In this document: positions 24,666 through 33,483 of the stretch, one piece after another
Numbering within the stretch: the stretch's first letter is position 1
How the letters are laid out: every line of letters starts with the position of its first letter
From: Sphingomonas jinjuensis
Lineage (GTDB): Bacteria; Pseudomonadota; Alphaproteobacteria; Sphingomonadales; Sphingomonadaceae
DNA length: 64,000 nucleotides
Direction: 5' to 3'
NCBI RefSeq assembly: GCF_014197105.1
Contig: NZ_JACIEV010000005.1
Coordinates: 186,001 to 250,000 of the forward strand
Program-made: the position numbers and the translations under genes
The notes under the pieces: model-generated
What the model saw: only the letters and a program-made list of their open reading frames with translations
The model's database searches: none
Told to the model about the DNA's origin: nothing

Positions 24666-25528
24666 AACGTCGGGCTGCCTGGCTGATGCTGACAGCAGCA
24701 GCGGCGGCGGCGTCAAGCGCTTCGCTGGCGGGTCAGCTGGCCTTTGCGATCGCAGGCATCGGTGTCGTAGGCATGCTTCATGGTGCTGGCGATCTTGCGG
24801 TCGTGGAGCCGGCCAAACGTCCGGCGTTCCTCTCAGCCTATGCCGTCGTGTCGCTTGCGACCATGCTGTGGTGGACGGCCGATCCTTCGGTGGCGTTGCC
24901 AGCCTTCCTGGTCGCATCGGCGGTCCACTTCGGCCTGGAGGACGCGCCGCATGGATCGATCGCGGAGCGTGGCGCAAGGGGGATAGCGCTGATCGCGGCG
25001 CCGGCGGCGCTGCATCCGGCGGGCTATGCATCCCTGCTTCGCGTCGCGGGAGGGGCGTCGTTCGGAGTGTCGACCTTCACGCCGATCATCGCTCAGGCCG
25101 GCGGCATAGCCGGCACGGCTCTGCTTTGGCTGGCCTGGCGGCGTCGGGACGTGCGCCTTGCGGGCGGGATGGCTGCGCTGCTGCTTCTGCCTCCGCTGGT
25201 CGGCTTCACGATCGGGTTCCTGATGCTCCACGCCCTACCGCAGACGTTCGAGCACCGCGATCGGCTGGGATGCAGCACCACCTATGCCTATCTGCGAACG
25301 GTTGCGCCGGTCTTCGCGGCGGCGGTGTTGCTGGCTGGATTGGTGGCGGTGATCCTCCACCATGTCGATCCGAGCGGTGTGCGCGGCCTCTTCGCCGGCA
25401 TCGCTGCCCTTGCCATGCCGCACCTCCTCGTCACGCCCCTCTTCGAACCACGCGACGCGCGAGAGCCGGCCGGCGACTGGAGCCGCACGCGGCAGGACGC
25501 TTGGAACCGAGGCGCTGCGCATGGGTGA
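24662..25528 (+). CDS. blh: Brp/Blh family beta-carotene 15,15'-dioxygenase
   Basis: A 288-residue polytopic membrane enzyme that cleaves beta-carotene into two retinals. Iron-ligand histidines fit the family: H40 in GMLHGAGD, H89 in HFGLED, H190 in MLHALPQTFEH and H254 in AMPHLLVTPLF. It starts with ATGA overlapping the rhodopsin stop, so chromophore and opsin are made together. No carotenoid synthesis genes lie nearby, so beta-carotene must come from the host pathway. The usual HGALDH box reads HGAGDL here, a small divergence. Confidence 0.88.
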   Translation: MKRRAAWLMLTAAAAAASSASLAGQLAFAIAGIGVVGMLHGAGDLAVVEPAKRPAFLSAYAVVSLATMLWWTADPSVALPAFLVASAVHFGLEDAPHGSIAERGARGIALIAAPAALHPAGYASLLRVAGGASFGVSTFTPIIAQAGGIAGTALLWLAWRRRDVRLAGGMAALLLLPPLVGFTIGFLMLHALPQTFEHRDRLGCSTTYAYLRTVAPVFAAAVLLAGLVAVILHHVDPSGVRGLFAGIAALAMPHLLVTPLFEPRDAREPAGDWSRTRQDAWNRGAAHG

Positions 25529-25815
25529 CGGTCGCGAGCCGCCTGGGATCGCGCCTTCCAGGCGGAAATGAAGATCTGGCCATGTCGACCCGGCAGGATG
25601 ACGACGCCCCGTTCGCCGTCTCCGAGCTGAAGGGAGCGAGCGGCACTATCAAAGCTCATGCGCCGCCCTTGGCCAATCTTGTTAGACACTTGCTTTAGCG
25701 ATCGACATCAACATGAAAGGTGTTGAACCAGTTTCGCTAGCGCTCGTTTCGACCTTGATACGAGCGACGCGGCGTAAGGCGGTCGTCCAAGCTCGCAGCA
25801 CAAGGATTCAGCGCC
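25529..25815 (+). other. 287-base gap between blh and the PNPOx gene
   Basis: A possible 38-codon frame (25582-25698, MSTRQDDDAP...) has no convincing ribosome-binding site and no recognised family. The right part contains the candidate stress promoter at 25724-25748. I see no terminator with a U-tract. Confidence 0.4.
25724..25748 (+). promoter_or_regulatory. candidate EcfG-type promoter before the PNPOx gene
   Basis: TGAAC (25724-25728), 16 bases, then CGTT (25745-25748). The alphaproteobacterial general-stress consensus is GGAAC-N16/17-CGTT, so this matches at eight of nine positions. The expected transcript would start some 55-60 bases before the GTG at 25816. Unproven. Confidence 0.4.
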
Positions 25816-26250
25816 GTGGCAGAGTTGACGTTGCACGAACTGTCGACGAGGATGGCCAATCTCGATTTCGCGATGCTGGCCACTCATTCGAGCGATCGCG
25901 CCATGACGGCGCGCCCTATGAGCAATAACAGCGACGTGGACTATGCCGGTGACAGCTATTTCTTTGCCTATGATGACTCGCGTAAAGTGGCCGACATCCG
26001 TCGTCAGCCGGAGGTCTGCCTCAGCTATACCGGCGCCGCGGGCATGCTGGGCGGTTCGCCCCTGTTCGTCGCCGTCGACGGGCACGCCGAGCTGATCGAC
26101 GACGCGGCGCAATTCGAGGCGCACTGGACCAAGGATCTCGATCGTTATTTCCCTGAAGGCATCGACACGCCCGGCGTGGTCATGATCAAGATTCATGCCC
26201 ACCGGATTCGGTACTGGGATGGGAGCGACGAGGGCGAGCTGCAGGCGTGA
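25816..26250 (+). CDS. pyridoxamine-5'-phosphate-oxidase-fold general stress protein
   Basis: A 144-residue split-barrel flavin-binding protein of the general stress protein 26 type. Typical blocks are LDFAMLATHSSDRAMTARPM, YFFAYDDSRKVADIRRQPEVCLSY and FVAVDGHAELIDD. These proteins bind FMN, F420 or related cofactors; few have known reactions. The GTG at 25816 has AAGGA eight bases upstream. Its stop overlaps the GTG of the next gene, so it is the first gene of a five-gene overlapping operon. Confidence 0.82.
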   Translation: MAELTLHELSTRMANLDFAMLATHSSDRAMTARPMSNNSDVDYAGDSYFFAYDDSRKVADIRRQPEVCLSYTGAAGMLGGSPLFVAVDGHAELIDDAAQFEAHWTKDLDRYFPEGIDTPGVVMIKIHAHRIRYWDGSDEGELQA

Positions 26251-27290
26251 GCATAGCGGCGGCGTCGACCGATCCTTCGCTGCGGTTCGCGATCTGCGTC
26301 CCCGCGCGCAATGAAGCGGCGCGGCTTCCCCGGTTTCTCGACGCGATCGAACGGCTTGCGGTTCCGCCGCGTGCTACCGTGGTCCTCTGCCTGCTCCTCG
26401 ACAGTTGCTCCGACGATAGCGGCCGGATCGCTGCCGGCTACGCGGGGCGATCGCGTCATTCGGTGCGGATTGCGACGGCCCGATCAACGACAGCCAACGC
26501 GGGGATCGCCCGTCGCGCCGCCATGGCGCTGGGCGTTGCAGCGCTGGGAAGGGCCGGCGGTGTCCTGATGACGACTGACGCCGACAGCCAGCCGCGCGCC
26601 GACTGGCTCCACGCGACCATGGCCGCTATCGGCATGGCCGATCTGGTCGCGGGTGACGTGATCCGCACTGACCATGAGCAGCATCACGCGCAGGATAGTA
26701 TCGAGCAATATTATGCGCAGCTCTATGCGCTACGCCGCTTGATCGATCCCCTCGCCTGGGAAGCCCCCGCGACACATCACCACGCCAGCGGTGCCAATCT
26801 GGCAATCCGCAGCGAGGCCTATGCGGCACTTGGCGGGTTCGCGCTCTTGGCAAGCGGGGAAGACGCCAGGCTGGTCGATGATGCCGCCCGCCTCGGCCTT
26901 CGCGTCCGCCGCGACGCCGCAAGCGTGGTCCATACCTCAGCGCGGCGGATCGGCCGGGCGCAGGGCGGCCTCGCAACGGCGCTGCACATGCTCGATCGAA
27001 TGGGACTGGACGCCGTCCGCGTCACGCATCCGCTCGATCAGGTGTGGCAGTATCGCCACCACGCGCTCGCTCGCCATAGCTTTCCGAACAGCGATTTCGT
27101 GGCCCTGGCGGATGCGATCCGCTTGACCCCCGATCACCTGCGCGGGGTCGCTCGCGACTGCCCGAATGCCGAGGCATTCGCCATGCGCGTTGTCCCAGAG
27201 GCGCCCGGCGGTATGCGGCAAGTTCCACTCGCCATGGCCGAGGATACGCTGCGAGCGCTCACCCATACCGTCTCGGTCAAGGCGGCATGA
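26247..27290 (+). CDS. GT2 family glycosyltransferase
   Basis: A 347-residue GT-A transferase: FAICVPARNEAARLPRFL, LLLDSCSDDS, the D-x-D motif in MTTDADSQPRADW, and HHHASGANLAIRSEAY. The GTG start overlaps the PNPOx stop. It is the first enzyme of a module with an acyl-CoA-dehydrogenase-like protein, a PIG-L deacetylase and a methyltransferase, all overlapping by four bases. The C-terminal 110 residues are not typical of GT2 and are rich in Arg and His. Donor and acceptor unknown. Confidence 0.82.
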   Translation: MSIAAASTDPSLRFAICVPARNEAARLPRFLDAIERLAVPPRATVVLCLLLDSCSDDSGRIAAGYAGRSRHSVRIATARSTTANAGIARRAAMALGVAALGRAGGVLMTTDADSQPRADWLHATMAAIGMADLVAGDVIRTDHEQHHAQDSIEQYYAQLYALRRLIDPLAWEAPATHHHASGANLAIRSEAYAALGGFALLASGEDARLVDDAARLGLRVRRDAASVVHTSARRIGRAQGGLATALHMLDRMGLDAVRVTHPLDQVWQYRHHALARHSFPNSDFVALADAIRLTPDHLRGVARDCPNAEAFAMRVVPEAPGGMRQVPLAMAEDTLRALTHTVSVKAA

Positions 27291-28261
27291 CCGCCCTGCC
27301 CGCTCGGCTCGCCGCCCTCGCCAACGATAGCCCCTTCCTGGGCGATCCGCCGGACGCGGGATCGCTGCTCGCCCTGCTCGGGCTCCTCTATCGCGTGGGT
27401 CGCGAGGACCTGCCGCTCGGTCGATTGTTCGAGGGGCATGTCGACGCCGTGCAGATCGTCGCCCGCTATGGCACCCCGGCGCAACGCCACTCGCTGAGAG
27501 CGGCGATCGACAAGGGCGCGACGTTCGGCGTCTGGAATGCCGACCTTAAGGGCGCACCGCTCCATTTGGTCGACGGTCGCCTGAACGGCGGCAAGAGTTT
27601 TGCGTCGGGCGCTGGCATCCTGTCCCACGCGCTTGTCACTGTGGAGGGGGACGGCGGCCGGCAGCTAGTGCTGATCGATCTGGCTGCCGCGCCGCCAACC
27701 ATTGATCGCAGCATCTGGTGCGTCGTGGGCATGCAGCGATCGGAAACGCATGTCGTGCGCTGGCATGATGCCGTTGTCGAACAGGAGGCACTGATCGGGG
27801 CGTCCGGCGACTATGTCCGCGAGCCGTGGTTCAGCGGCGGCGCGCTGCGCTTCACGGCGGTCCAGGCCGGCGGCATTGCGCGGCTGGTCGATATCGTCCG
27901 CGACCATCTCGTGGCGCTCGATCGCGCCGCAGACCCGCATCAGGCAGGACGTCTCGCCCGGCTGTTTGCATTGGCTGAGGCGTCAGCAGCGGCAGTGAGG
28001 CGCGCCGCCGATGGCTGGTTCGAGGACAATGCCTCTCGCCTACCCCGCGTCGCTGCAGCCCGTGCCGCGGTTTATGAATCGGGCGGCGAGGCGCTGGCAC
28101 TGGCGCAGGAGGCGGTGGGCGTCTCCTCGCTGTTTGTGGACCACCCGCTTGCCGACGCGATCACCGATCTTTCCATGTACCTTCGCCAGCCCGGCCCTGA
28201 CGCGCAGCGGATGCAGGTGGGCGCCGCCGTCGCCGCCGGCGTGCTGCGGCCGGCGCTGTGA
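27287..28261 (+). CDS. acyl-CoA-dehydrogenase-like protein
   Basis: A 324-residue protein with the acyl-CoA dehydrogenase layout in shortened form. The N-terminal helical part includes LLGLLYRVGREDLPLGRLFEGHVDA, the middle beta part has TFGVWNADLKG and LNGGKSFASGAG, and the C-terminal bundle contains the family-like DPHQAGRLARLFALAEASAAAVRRAA. The usual catalytic Glu position cannot be placed with confidence. Full enzymes are about 380 residues. It overlaps both neighbours by four bases, so it is an obligate partner of the glycan genes rather than a beta-oxidation gene. Confidence 0.7.
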   Translation: MTALPARLAALANDSPFLGDPPDAGSLLALLGLLYRVGREDLPLGRLFEGHVDAVQIVARYGTPAQRHSLRAAIDKGATFGVWNADLKGAPLHLVDGRLNGGKSFASGAGILSHALVTVEGDGGRQLVLIDLAAAPPTIDRSIWCVVGMQRSETHVVRWHDAVVEQEALIGASGDYVREPWFSGGALRFTAVQAGGIARLVDIVRDHLVALDRAADPHQAGRLARLFALAEASAAAVRRAADGWFEDNASRLPRVAAARAAVYESGGEALALAQEAVGVSSLFVDHPLADAITDLSMYLRQPGPDAQRMQVGAAVAAGVLRPAL

Positions 28262-28911
28262 CTTTCCTTCCCGGTCGCACGCGCGCCTTGCTGATCGTCG
28301 CGCCCCATCCCGACGATGAAGCGATCGCCGCCCATGCGCTGATTAAGCGGCTTGCACGGCGCGGAGCAACGATCGCGATCGTCGTCGTCAGCGATGGTGC
28401 CGCGTCGCATCCCGGCAGCCGACTGTGGCCGCGCGAGCGACTAGTGCGCCAGCGTCAGCGCGAAACGAGACGCGTGATGCGCGATCTCGGCGTCAACGCG
28501 TCGTCGATCGTCTTCCTCGGCCTTCCCGACGGGCGACTTGGCGAGACGGCGTCCGCCGTGCATCGCTACGTCATGCGCGCGGCGATGCAGCTACCCCGGC
28601 CCTTGCTGGCGTTCGCGCCATCGCTCGCTGATGACCATCCCGACCATCGCGTCGTGGCGGCCGCGGCGCACCGCCAGTGCGGCCTGACCTGGTGGCGCTA
28701 TCCCGTATGGCCCGCAGGGCAGCGCCTATGCGGCGCACGCGCACTTCCGCTCACCGCGCAGGAACGTCTCGCCAAGCGGCTGGCGCTTCGTCGCTATCAG
28801 ACGCAGGCCGGCGCCATCACCGACGACCCGAACGGCTTCGCCATGACGCCGGGCCAGATCGCCGCCTTCAGCCGGCCTCAGGAGGTCTTCGCGCCGATGG
28901 CCGGGCGATGA
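28258..28911 (+). CDS. PIG-L family deacetylase
   Basis: A 217-residue LmbE/PIG-L metal-dependent deacetylase. The zinc motif is APHPDDEAIAAH, with the later HPDH in LADDHPDHRVV. Members remove acetyl groups from GlcNAc-linked lipids or pseudo-disaccharides. The GTG overlaps the upstream TGA. In this operon it would act on the sugar added by the GT2 enzyme. Cytoplasmic, with no signal peptide. Confidence 0.85.
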   Translation: MTFLPGRTRALLIVAPHPDDEAIAAHALIKRLARRGATIAIVVVSDGAASHPGSRLWPRERLVRQRQRETRRVMRDLGVNASSIVFLGLPDGRLGETASAVHRYVMRAAMQLPRPLLAFAPSLADDHPDHRVVAAAAHRQCGLTWWRYPVWPAGQRLCGARALPLTAQERLAKRLALRRYQTQAGAITDDPNGFAMTPGQIAAFSRPQEVFAPMAGR

Positions 28912-29504
28912 AGCCGATCACGCTCGCCGGGTTCGAGCGCACCTTCAGCAACGACTCGGATCCATGGCGCACCTTCTCCGATCATGACGAAGCAACAAAA
29001 CGCGCGGCGATCCGGCATGCGATTGGAGCCGGACCGCATGGGCGCATACTGGAACTCGCTGCGGGCAACGGATCGAACAGCCGCATGATCGCCGCACGAG
29101 CGCTCAGGCTCGACGCCACCGAGGCAACGGCCGCGGGAACCCGCCTCGTCGGATTGGCGCTCCGCAACCATAGTCACCGCGCCCGCGCGATCCGCCTCGC
29201 GGTGCCGGCCCGCTTCCCGCGCATCCGCTATGACATCATTGTCATCGCCGAGTTGCTCTACTATCTTTCGCCTCACGCGATGCGGCAAATGGCGCGCGAC
29301 GTCGCGAGTGCCCTTCGGCCGGGCGGACAATTGGTGCTGGCCCATCATCGCATCGACTTCCACGACTTCGCTCAGCACGCCGCCCATCTGCAGCAAGCCT
29401 TTCTCGATCAGACAGGTCGCGAGTGGAACTGCAAGATCGTACGTCGCACCGGTCGTTGGCTGGTGGTAGCTTGCGGCCGTCGTCAATGGGCGCCTGTATG
29501 CTGA
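28908..29504 (+). CDS. NodS-like SAM-dependent methyltransferase
   Basis: A 198-residue class I methyltransferase. The SAM-binding motif I is RILELAAGNGSNS; the post-motif stretch ELLYYLSPHAMRQMARDVASALRPGGQLVLAHH fits the NodS group, whose founder N-methylates deacetylated chitin oligosaccharides. The N-terminal FERTFSNDSDPW is also typical. The ATG overlaps the PIG-L stop. Following a deacetylase, it could methylate the freed amine, but this is inference by analogy. Confidence 0.8.
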   Translation: MKPITLAGFERTFSNDSDPWRTFSDHDEATKRAAIRHAIGAGPHGRILELAAGNGSNSRMIAARALRLDATEATAAGTRLVGLALRNHSHRARAIRLAVPARFPRIRYDIIVIAELLYYLSPHAMRQMARDVASALRPGGQLVLAHHRIDFHDFAQHAAHLQQAFLDQTGREWNCKIVRRTGRWLVVACGRRQWAPVC

Positions 29505-29727
29505 GCAGGGAGCAACGACGGGAGGTCCTTGCCAGGGAACTCGCGCGTCGTGCGCCCGATCTGCCTGTTCTGATGACCACTGGGCATAGCAAGGAGCTTG
29601 TCGCAAAGGGTCCCCTGCGCAGCTTCGACAGCCTTGCAAGCCTTACCAAAACGATCTGCTCGATCGCGTCCGCCAGGCGCTAAACCGCAGAAGCGAAACA
29701 GACACGGGCACCACGCCGTCGGATTGA
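29504..29727 (+). pseudogene. frameshifted C-terminal receiver-domain fragment
   Basis: Just after the methyltransferase, one frame reads ARELARRAPDLPVLMTTGHS, the end of a response-regulator receiver domain as found in hybrid histidine kinases. The expected next element, KPYQNDLLDRVRQALNRR, appears in a different frame and ends at TGA 29725-29727. So a frameshift lies near 29600-29650, and the N-terminal part with the phospho-acceptor Asp is absent. It marks debris at the right side of the island. Confidence 0.65.
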
Positions 29728-30579
29728 GTGCGCTTTCGGATGACAACATGCCCCAAATGCATCCGTTGGCCGGTGTGGGGCCCCCGCTCAACAGCAAACA
29801 TCCATTAATGGCCGACGCGCAGCGCCATTTCTGCAACATTGTGTATGCGCTCGCCCAGGGATCCAAGGGAACGTCTTTCTCCATTGCTGCGCCAGGATCG
29901 TCCACTTGAACGAGACGGCTCGGTTGGGGGATATGCGAATATGGTCAACGGCGCGAAACGAGCGATTTTCTGACTAGCGGAGCGCGCACTCCATGCGTTC
30001 GATCGCTATCCGATCGCTATCGCCATTTGCGATCCACTTATTTGTTGACGGTCACGGTTGCCCAAGGCTCTTGAACGTCACTCAACAAGCCTTTCGTAGC
30101 TACGACATGCCAGCTTCCGGGTACGCCACCCGGACGAAAGCGGAACGGCCGCTATCGGGAGCCGTGCGGCTCAATCGGACGGCCGATCGTGGTAGTAAGG
30201 GCCCCGACCGTTTAGCGTTTGTCGCTTCGTCACGCGCTCCCCGATCAGGTCGCACCCACGCGGCGAACAGACAGGCAAATTGAAGCATGAAGCAGCCGAT
30301 CCCGACCCAGCCGGCGGTGAAGGGCAGGTCTGCTGCACAATTCCCGGCTGCGACGCTCAGTTCGTCGGATCCAATGCGCGCGGTGAAAACCCCCGGTTCG
30401 TAACAAAATGGAGAGAGGCAGCGGCTGGCCGGCCACCATCATTTGCCGCCGCGAATGAAAGCTGCCGCCGCGCAGTTTCAGGTTCGGCAATTCCCCTCCT
30501 TGCTCCCCCAGTAGGTACAACCAGGGGTACAACGGTTCCCGATCGCCGGGTTGGAAACCTGACATCAGTAACTTAGCGG
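29728..30579. other. 850-base stretch without a recognisable gene
   Basis: Lower GC than the surroundings in places (29940-30080), with short frames on both strands that show no family pattern or ribosome-binding site. Probably degenerated mobile-element sequence. It holds the GGTACAAC pair at 30514-30533 and ends at the tRNA-derived repeat. Confidence 0.5.
30514..30533 (+). repeat. paired GGTACAAC repeats near attR
   Basis: GGTACAAC occurs at 30514-30521 and 30526-30533, twelve bases apart, about 50 bases from the tRNA end. A related GGTACAA lies at 22278-22284, near the other island edge. The arrangement resembles arm-type integrase sites, though the integrase itself is missing. Confidence 0.35.
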
Positions 30580-30660
<81 letters not shown>

Positions 30661-30718
30661 CCCAGCGCCGCCCTTTAGCGGCGACCGGCCCTCGCGCGCA
30701 AGCGGCGATACGATCCGC

Positions 30719-32449
30719 TCAGCCGGCAACCGCGTTGCGCGGCGTGGCGGGCAGCGTCACGACAAGCCGATCGCCCGCGATCGTCAGCGTTCCGCCGAGT
30801 TCCGCCGCCAGGTTGCGAGCCAGCCGCAGGGTGAATTCACTGCCGAGTAGCGATCCCGCCTCCTCGTCGCTGCCCGTCGCCGGCGCCGGTAGTGAGATCG
30901 TCGCCACGCCGTCCCCGGTCGATGCCGCGACGCGCAACATGCCGCTCGTCCCGCCGATCGCCAGCGACAGCATCCGCGCGAACAGTCGTTCGCCGGCCCG
31001 CTCGTCGACGTACAGCGTCAGCGCGGGATCGACATCGACCATCACCTCGACCCCGCGGTTCTGCGCGAGCGGCGCCAGCTCGTCGGCCAGCCGCTGCAGC
31101 ATGGTCGCCAGCGGCACTTCGGTCACCCGCAGGTCGAGCGCCCTGCCCTCGATCCGCGCCGCCGTGTCGAGATCGTCGATCGCGCCGATTAGCAGCATCG
31201 CCTGTTCGCGGATGGTGGCGGCGTGATGGCGATAGTGGAGTGGCACCGGGCCAAGCAGCTGCGCCTCGATCAGCTCGGCGAAGCCGGCGATGGCGTTGGT
31301 CGGCGTGCGCAGTTCGTGGACCAGTTCGCGGATCGCATCCGATGCGCCCTGCCGCGGCGCCGGTTCGGCGCCCTCTTCGATCCGCGGGCGGCGGGCGGCG
31401 GCACGGAAACCGAGGAAGCGACCGGTCCGCTCGTCGAACATCGGCTCACCGGCGACCCGCCACGATCCCGCCGCATCGGACCAGCCGCCGACATCGATCC
31501 TGGCATGGCCGAACCGCGCGCGCTGGCGCAGCGCCCCGTTCATCGCCGCATCGACGCGGACGACGCCCTGCGCGCCGCCGTACGCGATCGAAACGCCCAC
31601 CAGCGGCCCTGGCGCAACGCCATCGACGCGGCGGATGACGCCGGCCGCGTCGGTTTCGAAGGTGAATCCCGTCGCCGCCGTCGGCGCGGTCTCGCGCTCG
31701 CGCGGACCGGCATCGCGGGCGCGGTTGAAGGCATCGATCCGTGCGACGAGGTCGGCGATGACATAGCCACCCTGCGCCCCCGGCTGGGGCGATTCGACCT
31801 GCTCCGCCTGGCGCAACGCCTTGTCGACGAACGGCAGGCTGCGAGCGATGTCGCCCAGCGCGACGAACGACGTGTCGGCCAGCGGCGTGTCGGCGGGCGG
31901 CGGCGGCACCGCATAGTTGACCGCGGCATCGCCCACGCCTGGCGTCGGCGCATCGGGTTCGGGCGCCGGTGGGGCAGCGGGAGGCGCGGCCGGGGCGTCG
32001 TCGTTGGCGGTATCGCCGCCGTCCCAGGGCAGGACGAAATCGGTCGGCCCGAACGCATCGAGCGCGCGCATCACCTCTTCGGGCAGATCGCGGCGGTGGC
32101 GCAACACCGACCGGCCTTCGGGGTTGAGTCGCGGCAGCATCGCGATCCAGTCGACCGCGAGCAGCTTCGCCGTGCGCAAGACGGGGGCGGCGATGGCCAG
32201 CTCGTCCTCGGCGAACAGCCCGACCAGTTCGGGGCCGGGCGCCGCGAAGGCGAGCGCCCGTGCGCTGGCGGCGCGTACGTTGGTCGGCACCGCCTGGCGG
32301 AGCAGCCGCAGCCGGGCGATCGTCGGCTCGTCGGCCCGGGCGCGCCCACGACCGAGCAGGTCGACGAGCTGACGCCAGGTGGCCGATGCGCCGACCCCCG
32401 TCGCGGACTCGCCGGCCAACACCGTCTTCAGGCTATCGTCGAACCTCAC
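30719..32449 (-). CDS. histidine-kinase-like sensor with degenerate ATPase
   Basis: A 576-residue soluble protein. Residues 1-140 are helical; 150-195 form a Pro/Ala-rich linker; about 258-350 are PAS-like ([17 protein letters not shown], then [16 protein letters not shown]). The dimerisation H-box is intact ([14 protein letters not shown]378). In the ATPase part the N-box Asn is missing ([10 protein letters not shown]) and no D-x-G-x-G is visible, though a G2-like [11 protein letters not shown] remains. The GTG at 32449 has AGGGGGA six bases upstream. It may be a weak or pseudo kinase. No response regulator is adjacent. Confidence 0.75.
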   Translation of the reverse strand: MRFDDSLKTVLAGESATGVGASATWRQLVDLLGRGRARADEPTIARLRLLRQAVPTNVRAASARALAFAAPGPELVGLFAEDELAIAAPVLRTAKLLAVDWIAMLPRLNPEGRSVLRHRRDLPEEVMRALDAFGPTDFVLPWDGGDTANDDAPAAPPAAPPAPEPDAPTPGVGDAAVNYAVPPPPADTPLADTSFVALGDIARSLPFVDKALRQAEQVESPQPGAQGGYVIADLVARIDAFNRARDAGPRERETAPTAATGFTFETDAAGVIRRVDGVAPGPLVGVSIAYGGAQGVVRVDAAMNGALRQRARFGHARIDVGGWSDAAGSWRVAGEPMFDERTGRFLGFRAAARRPRIEEGAEPAPRQGASDAIRELVHELRTPTNAIAGFAELIEAQLLGPVPLHYRHHAATIREQAMLLIGAIDDLDTAARIEGRALDLRVTEVPLATMLQRLADELAPLAQNRGVEVMVDVDPALTLYVDERAGERLFARMLSLAIGGTSGMLRVAASTGDGVATISLPAPATGSDEEAGSLLGSEFTLRLARNLAAELGGTLTIAGDRLVVTLPATPRNAVAG

Positions 32450-32632
32450 GCATGTCCCCCTGCGCGGCCCTCTGCGGCGCGCCCTGTAACAGTTCCTTAA
32501 TGGCCCTGTTGCAACGCGCAACGCGTCAAAAAACCCGACGTCGCATAGTGGGACAATTGCGTATCCCCGCAATTTTATTATGAGGGCGACGCGCACCGGT
32601 GGTTCATGGGCGCCCTAGGAGTTGCGTTGACA

Positions 32633-33106
32633 ATGGCTTTCGATCGCATCGACCGGCAGATCATGGCCCTGCTCCAGCAGGATGGACGGATGACCAACGT
32701 CGATCTGGCCGAACGCGTCGGTCTGACTGCTCCGCCCTGTCTGCGCCGCGTCCGCGCGCTGGAGGAAGCGGGCGTCATTCGCGGCTATCATGCCGATCTC
32801 GACGCCGCGAGCCTGGGCTATCCGATCACCGTCTTCGCGATGGTGTCGCTGCGCAGCCAGGCCGAGCATGACCTGACGGCGTTCGAACAGCATGTCGCCG
32901 CGATCCCCCAGGTGCGCGAATGCCACATGCTGAACGGCGAGATCGACTTCATCCTGAAGATTGTCGCCGAGGACCTGAAGAGCTTCCAGGAAATCCTGAC
33001 CACGCATCTGACGCCCGCGCCCAACGTCGCCAGCGTGAAGACGTCGCTGACGATCCGCACCGCGAAGTCGATTAGCGGCGTACCGGTCGACGTCGACGCG
33101 CGGTAA
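32633..33106 (+). CDS. Lrp/AsnC family transcriptional regulator
   Basis: A 157-residue regulator. Residues 1-50 form the AsnC helix-turn-helix (FDRIDRQIMALLQQDGRMTNVDLAERVGLTAPPCLRRVRALEEAGVI); residues 65-145 form the RAM ligand-binding domain (ITVFAMVSL, VRECHMLNGEIDFILKIVAEDL). Such proteins sense amino acids. The ATG at 32633 is used; TTG at 32627 is closer to the AGGAG at about 32617. It diverges from the kinase-like gene by about 180 bases. Confidence 0.88.
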   Translation: MAFDRIDRQIMALLQQDGRMTNVDLAERVGLTAPPCLRRVRALEEAGVIRGYHADLDAASLGYPITVFAMVSLRSQAEHDLTAFEQHVAAIPQVRECHMLNGEIDFILKIVAEDLKSFQEILTTHLTPAPNVASVKTSLTIRTAKSISGVPVDVDAR

Positions 33107-33483
33107 ACCTCAATTTCAACAGATCGGTCGGTCGGGCGCAATTCAATCGCCTTCCGCCATCCCGTTCGTGGCGAGGAGGCACTGAGCGAAGTCGAACTGC
33201 CGTCTCGAACCACAGGCGGCTTGGCCTACCCTTCGAGACGAGGCTTCGACTGCGCTCAGCCTCTCCTCAGGGCGAACGGGAATGCGCAACCAAATGGCTG
33301 GGGCTTCCTCGGCTCGCTACCTATCGATCCGTTCGTGCTGAGGAGGCGCTGAGCGCAGCCAAAGCGCCGTCTCCAGGCAAAGGTGGCTGAGCCCTCCCCT
33401 GAGAACAAGCCACCCTTTCTAAGCGATACCGACCGAACGGGCCACGTCACCCCGAGCCTAGGCCCGGGGTGACGCAATCACGC
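33107..33483. other. 377-base intergenic region made of repeats
   Basis: No gene is seen. The stretch is largely filled by a long imperfect palindrome and a third copy of its arm, described separately. It separates the AsnC gene from the convergent end of the TPR gene. Confidence 0.5.
33161..33376. repeat. intergenic palindromic repeat, three arms
   Basis: The arm 33161-33209 (CCCGTTCG...CGTCTCGAA) is repeated in inverted orientation at 33232-33280 with about 80% identity, giving a hairpin of nearly 50-bp stem. A third arm in the first orientation starts at about 33329 (CCGTTCGTGCTGAGGAGG) and ends at about 33376. Such CTGAGCG-AGTCGAAG elements are scattered in sphingomonad intergenic regions. 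Confidence 0.65.

Noticed and set aside
25582..25698. A 38-codon frame between blh and the PNPOx gene
   Set aside because: No ribosome-binding site, no family pattern, and it ends where promoter-like sequence begins.
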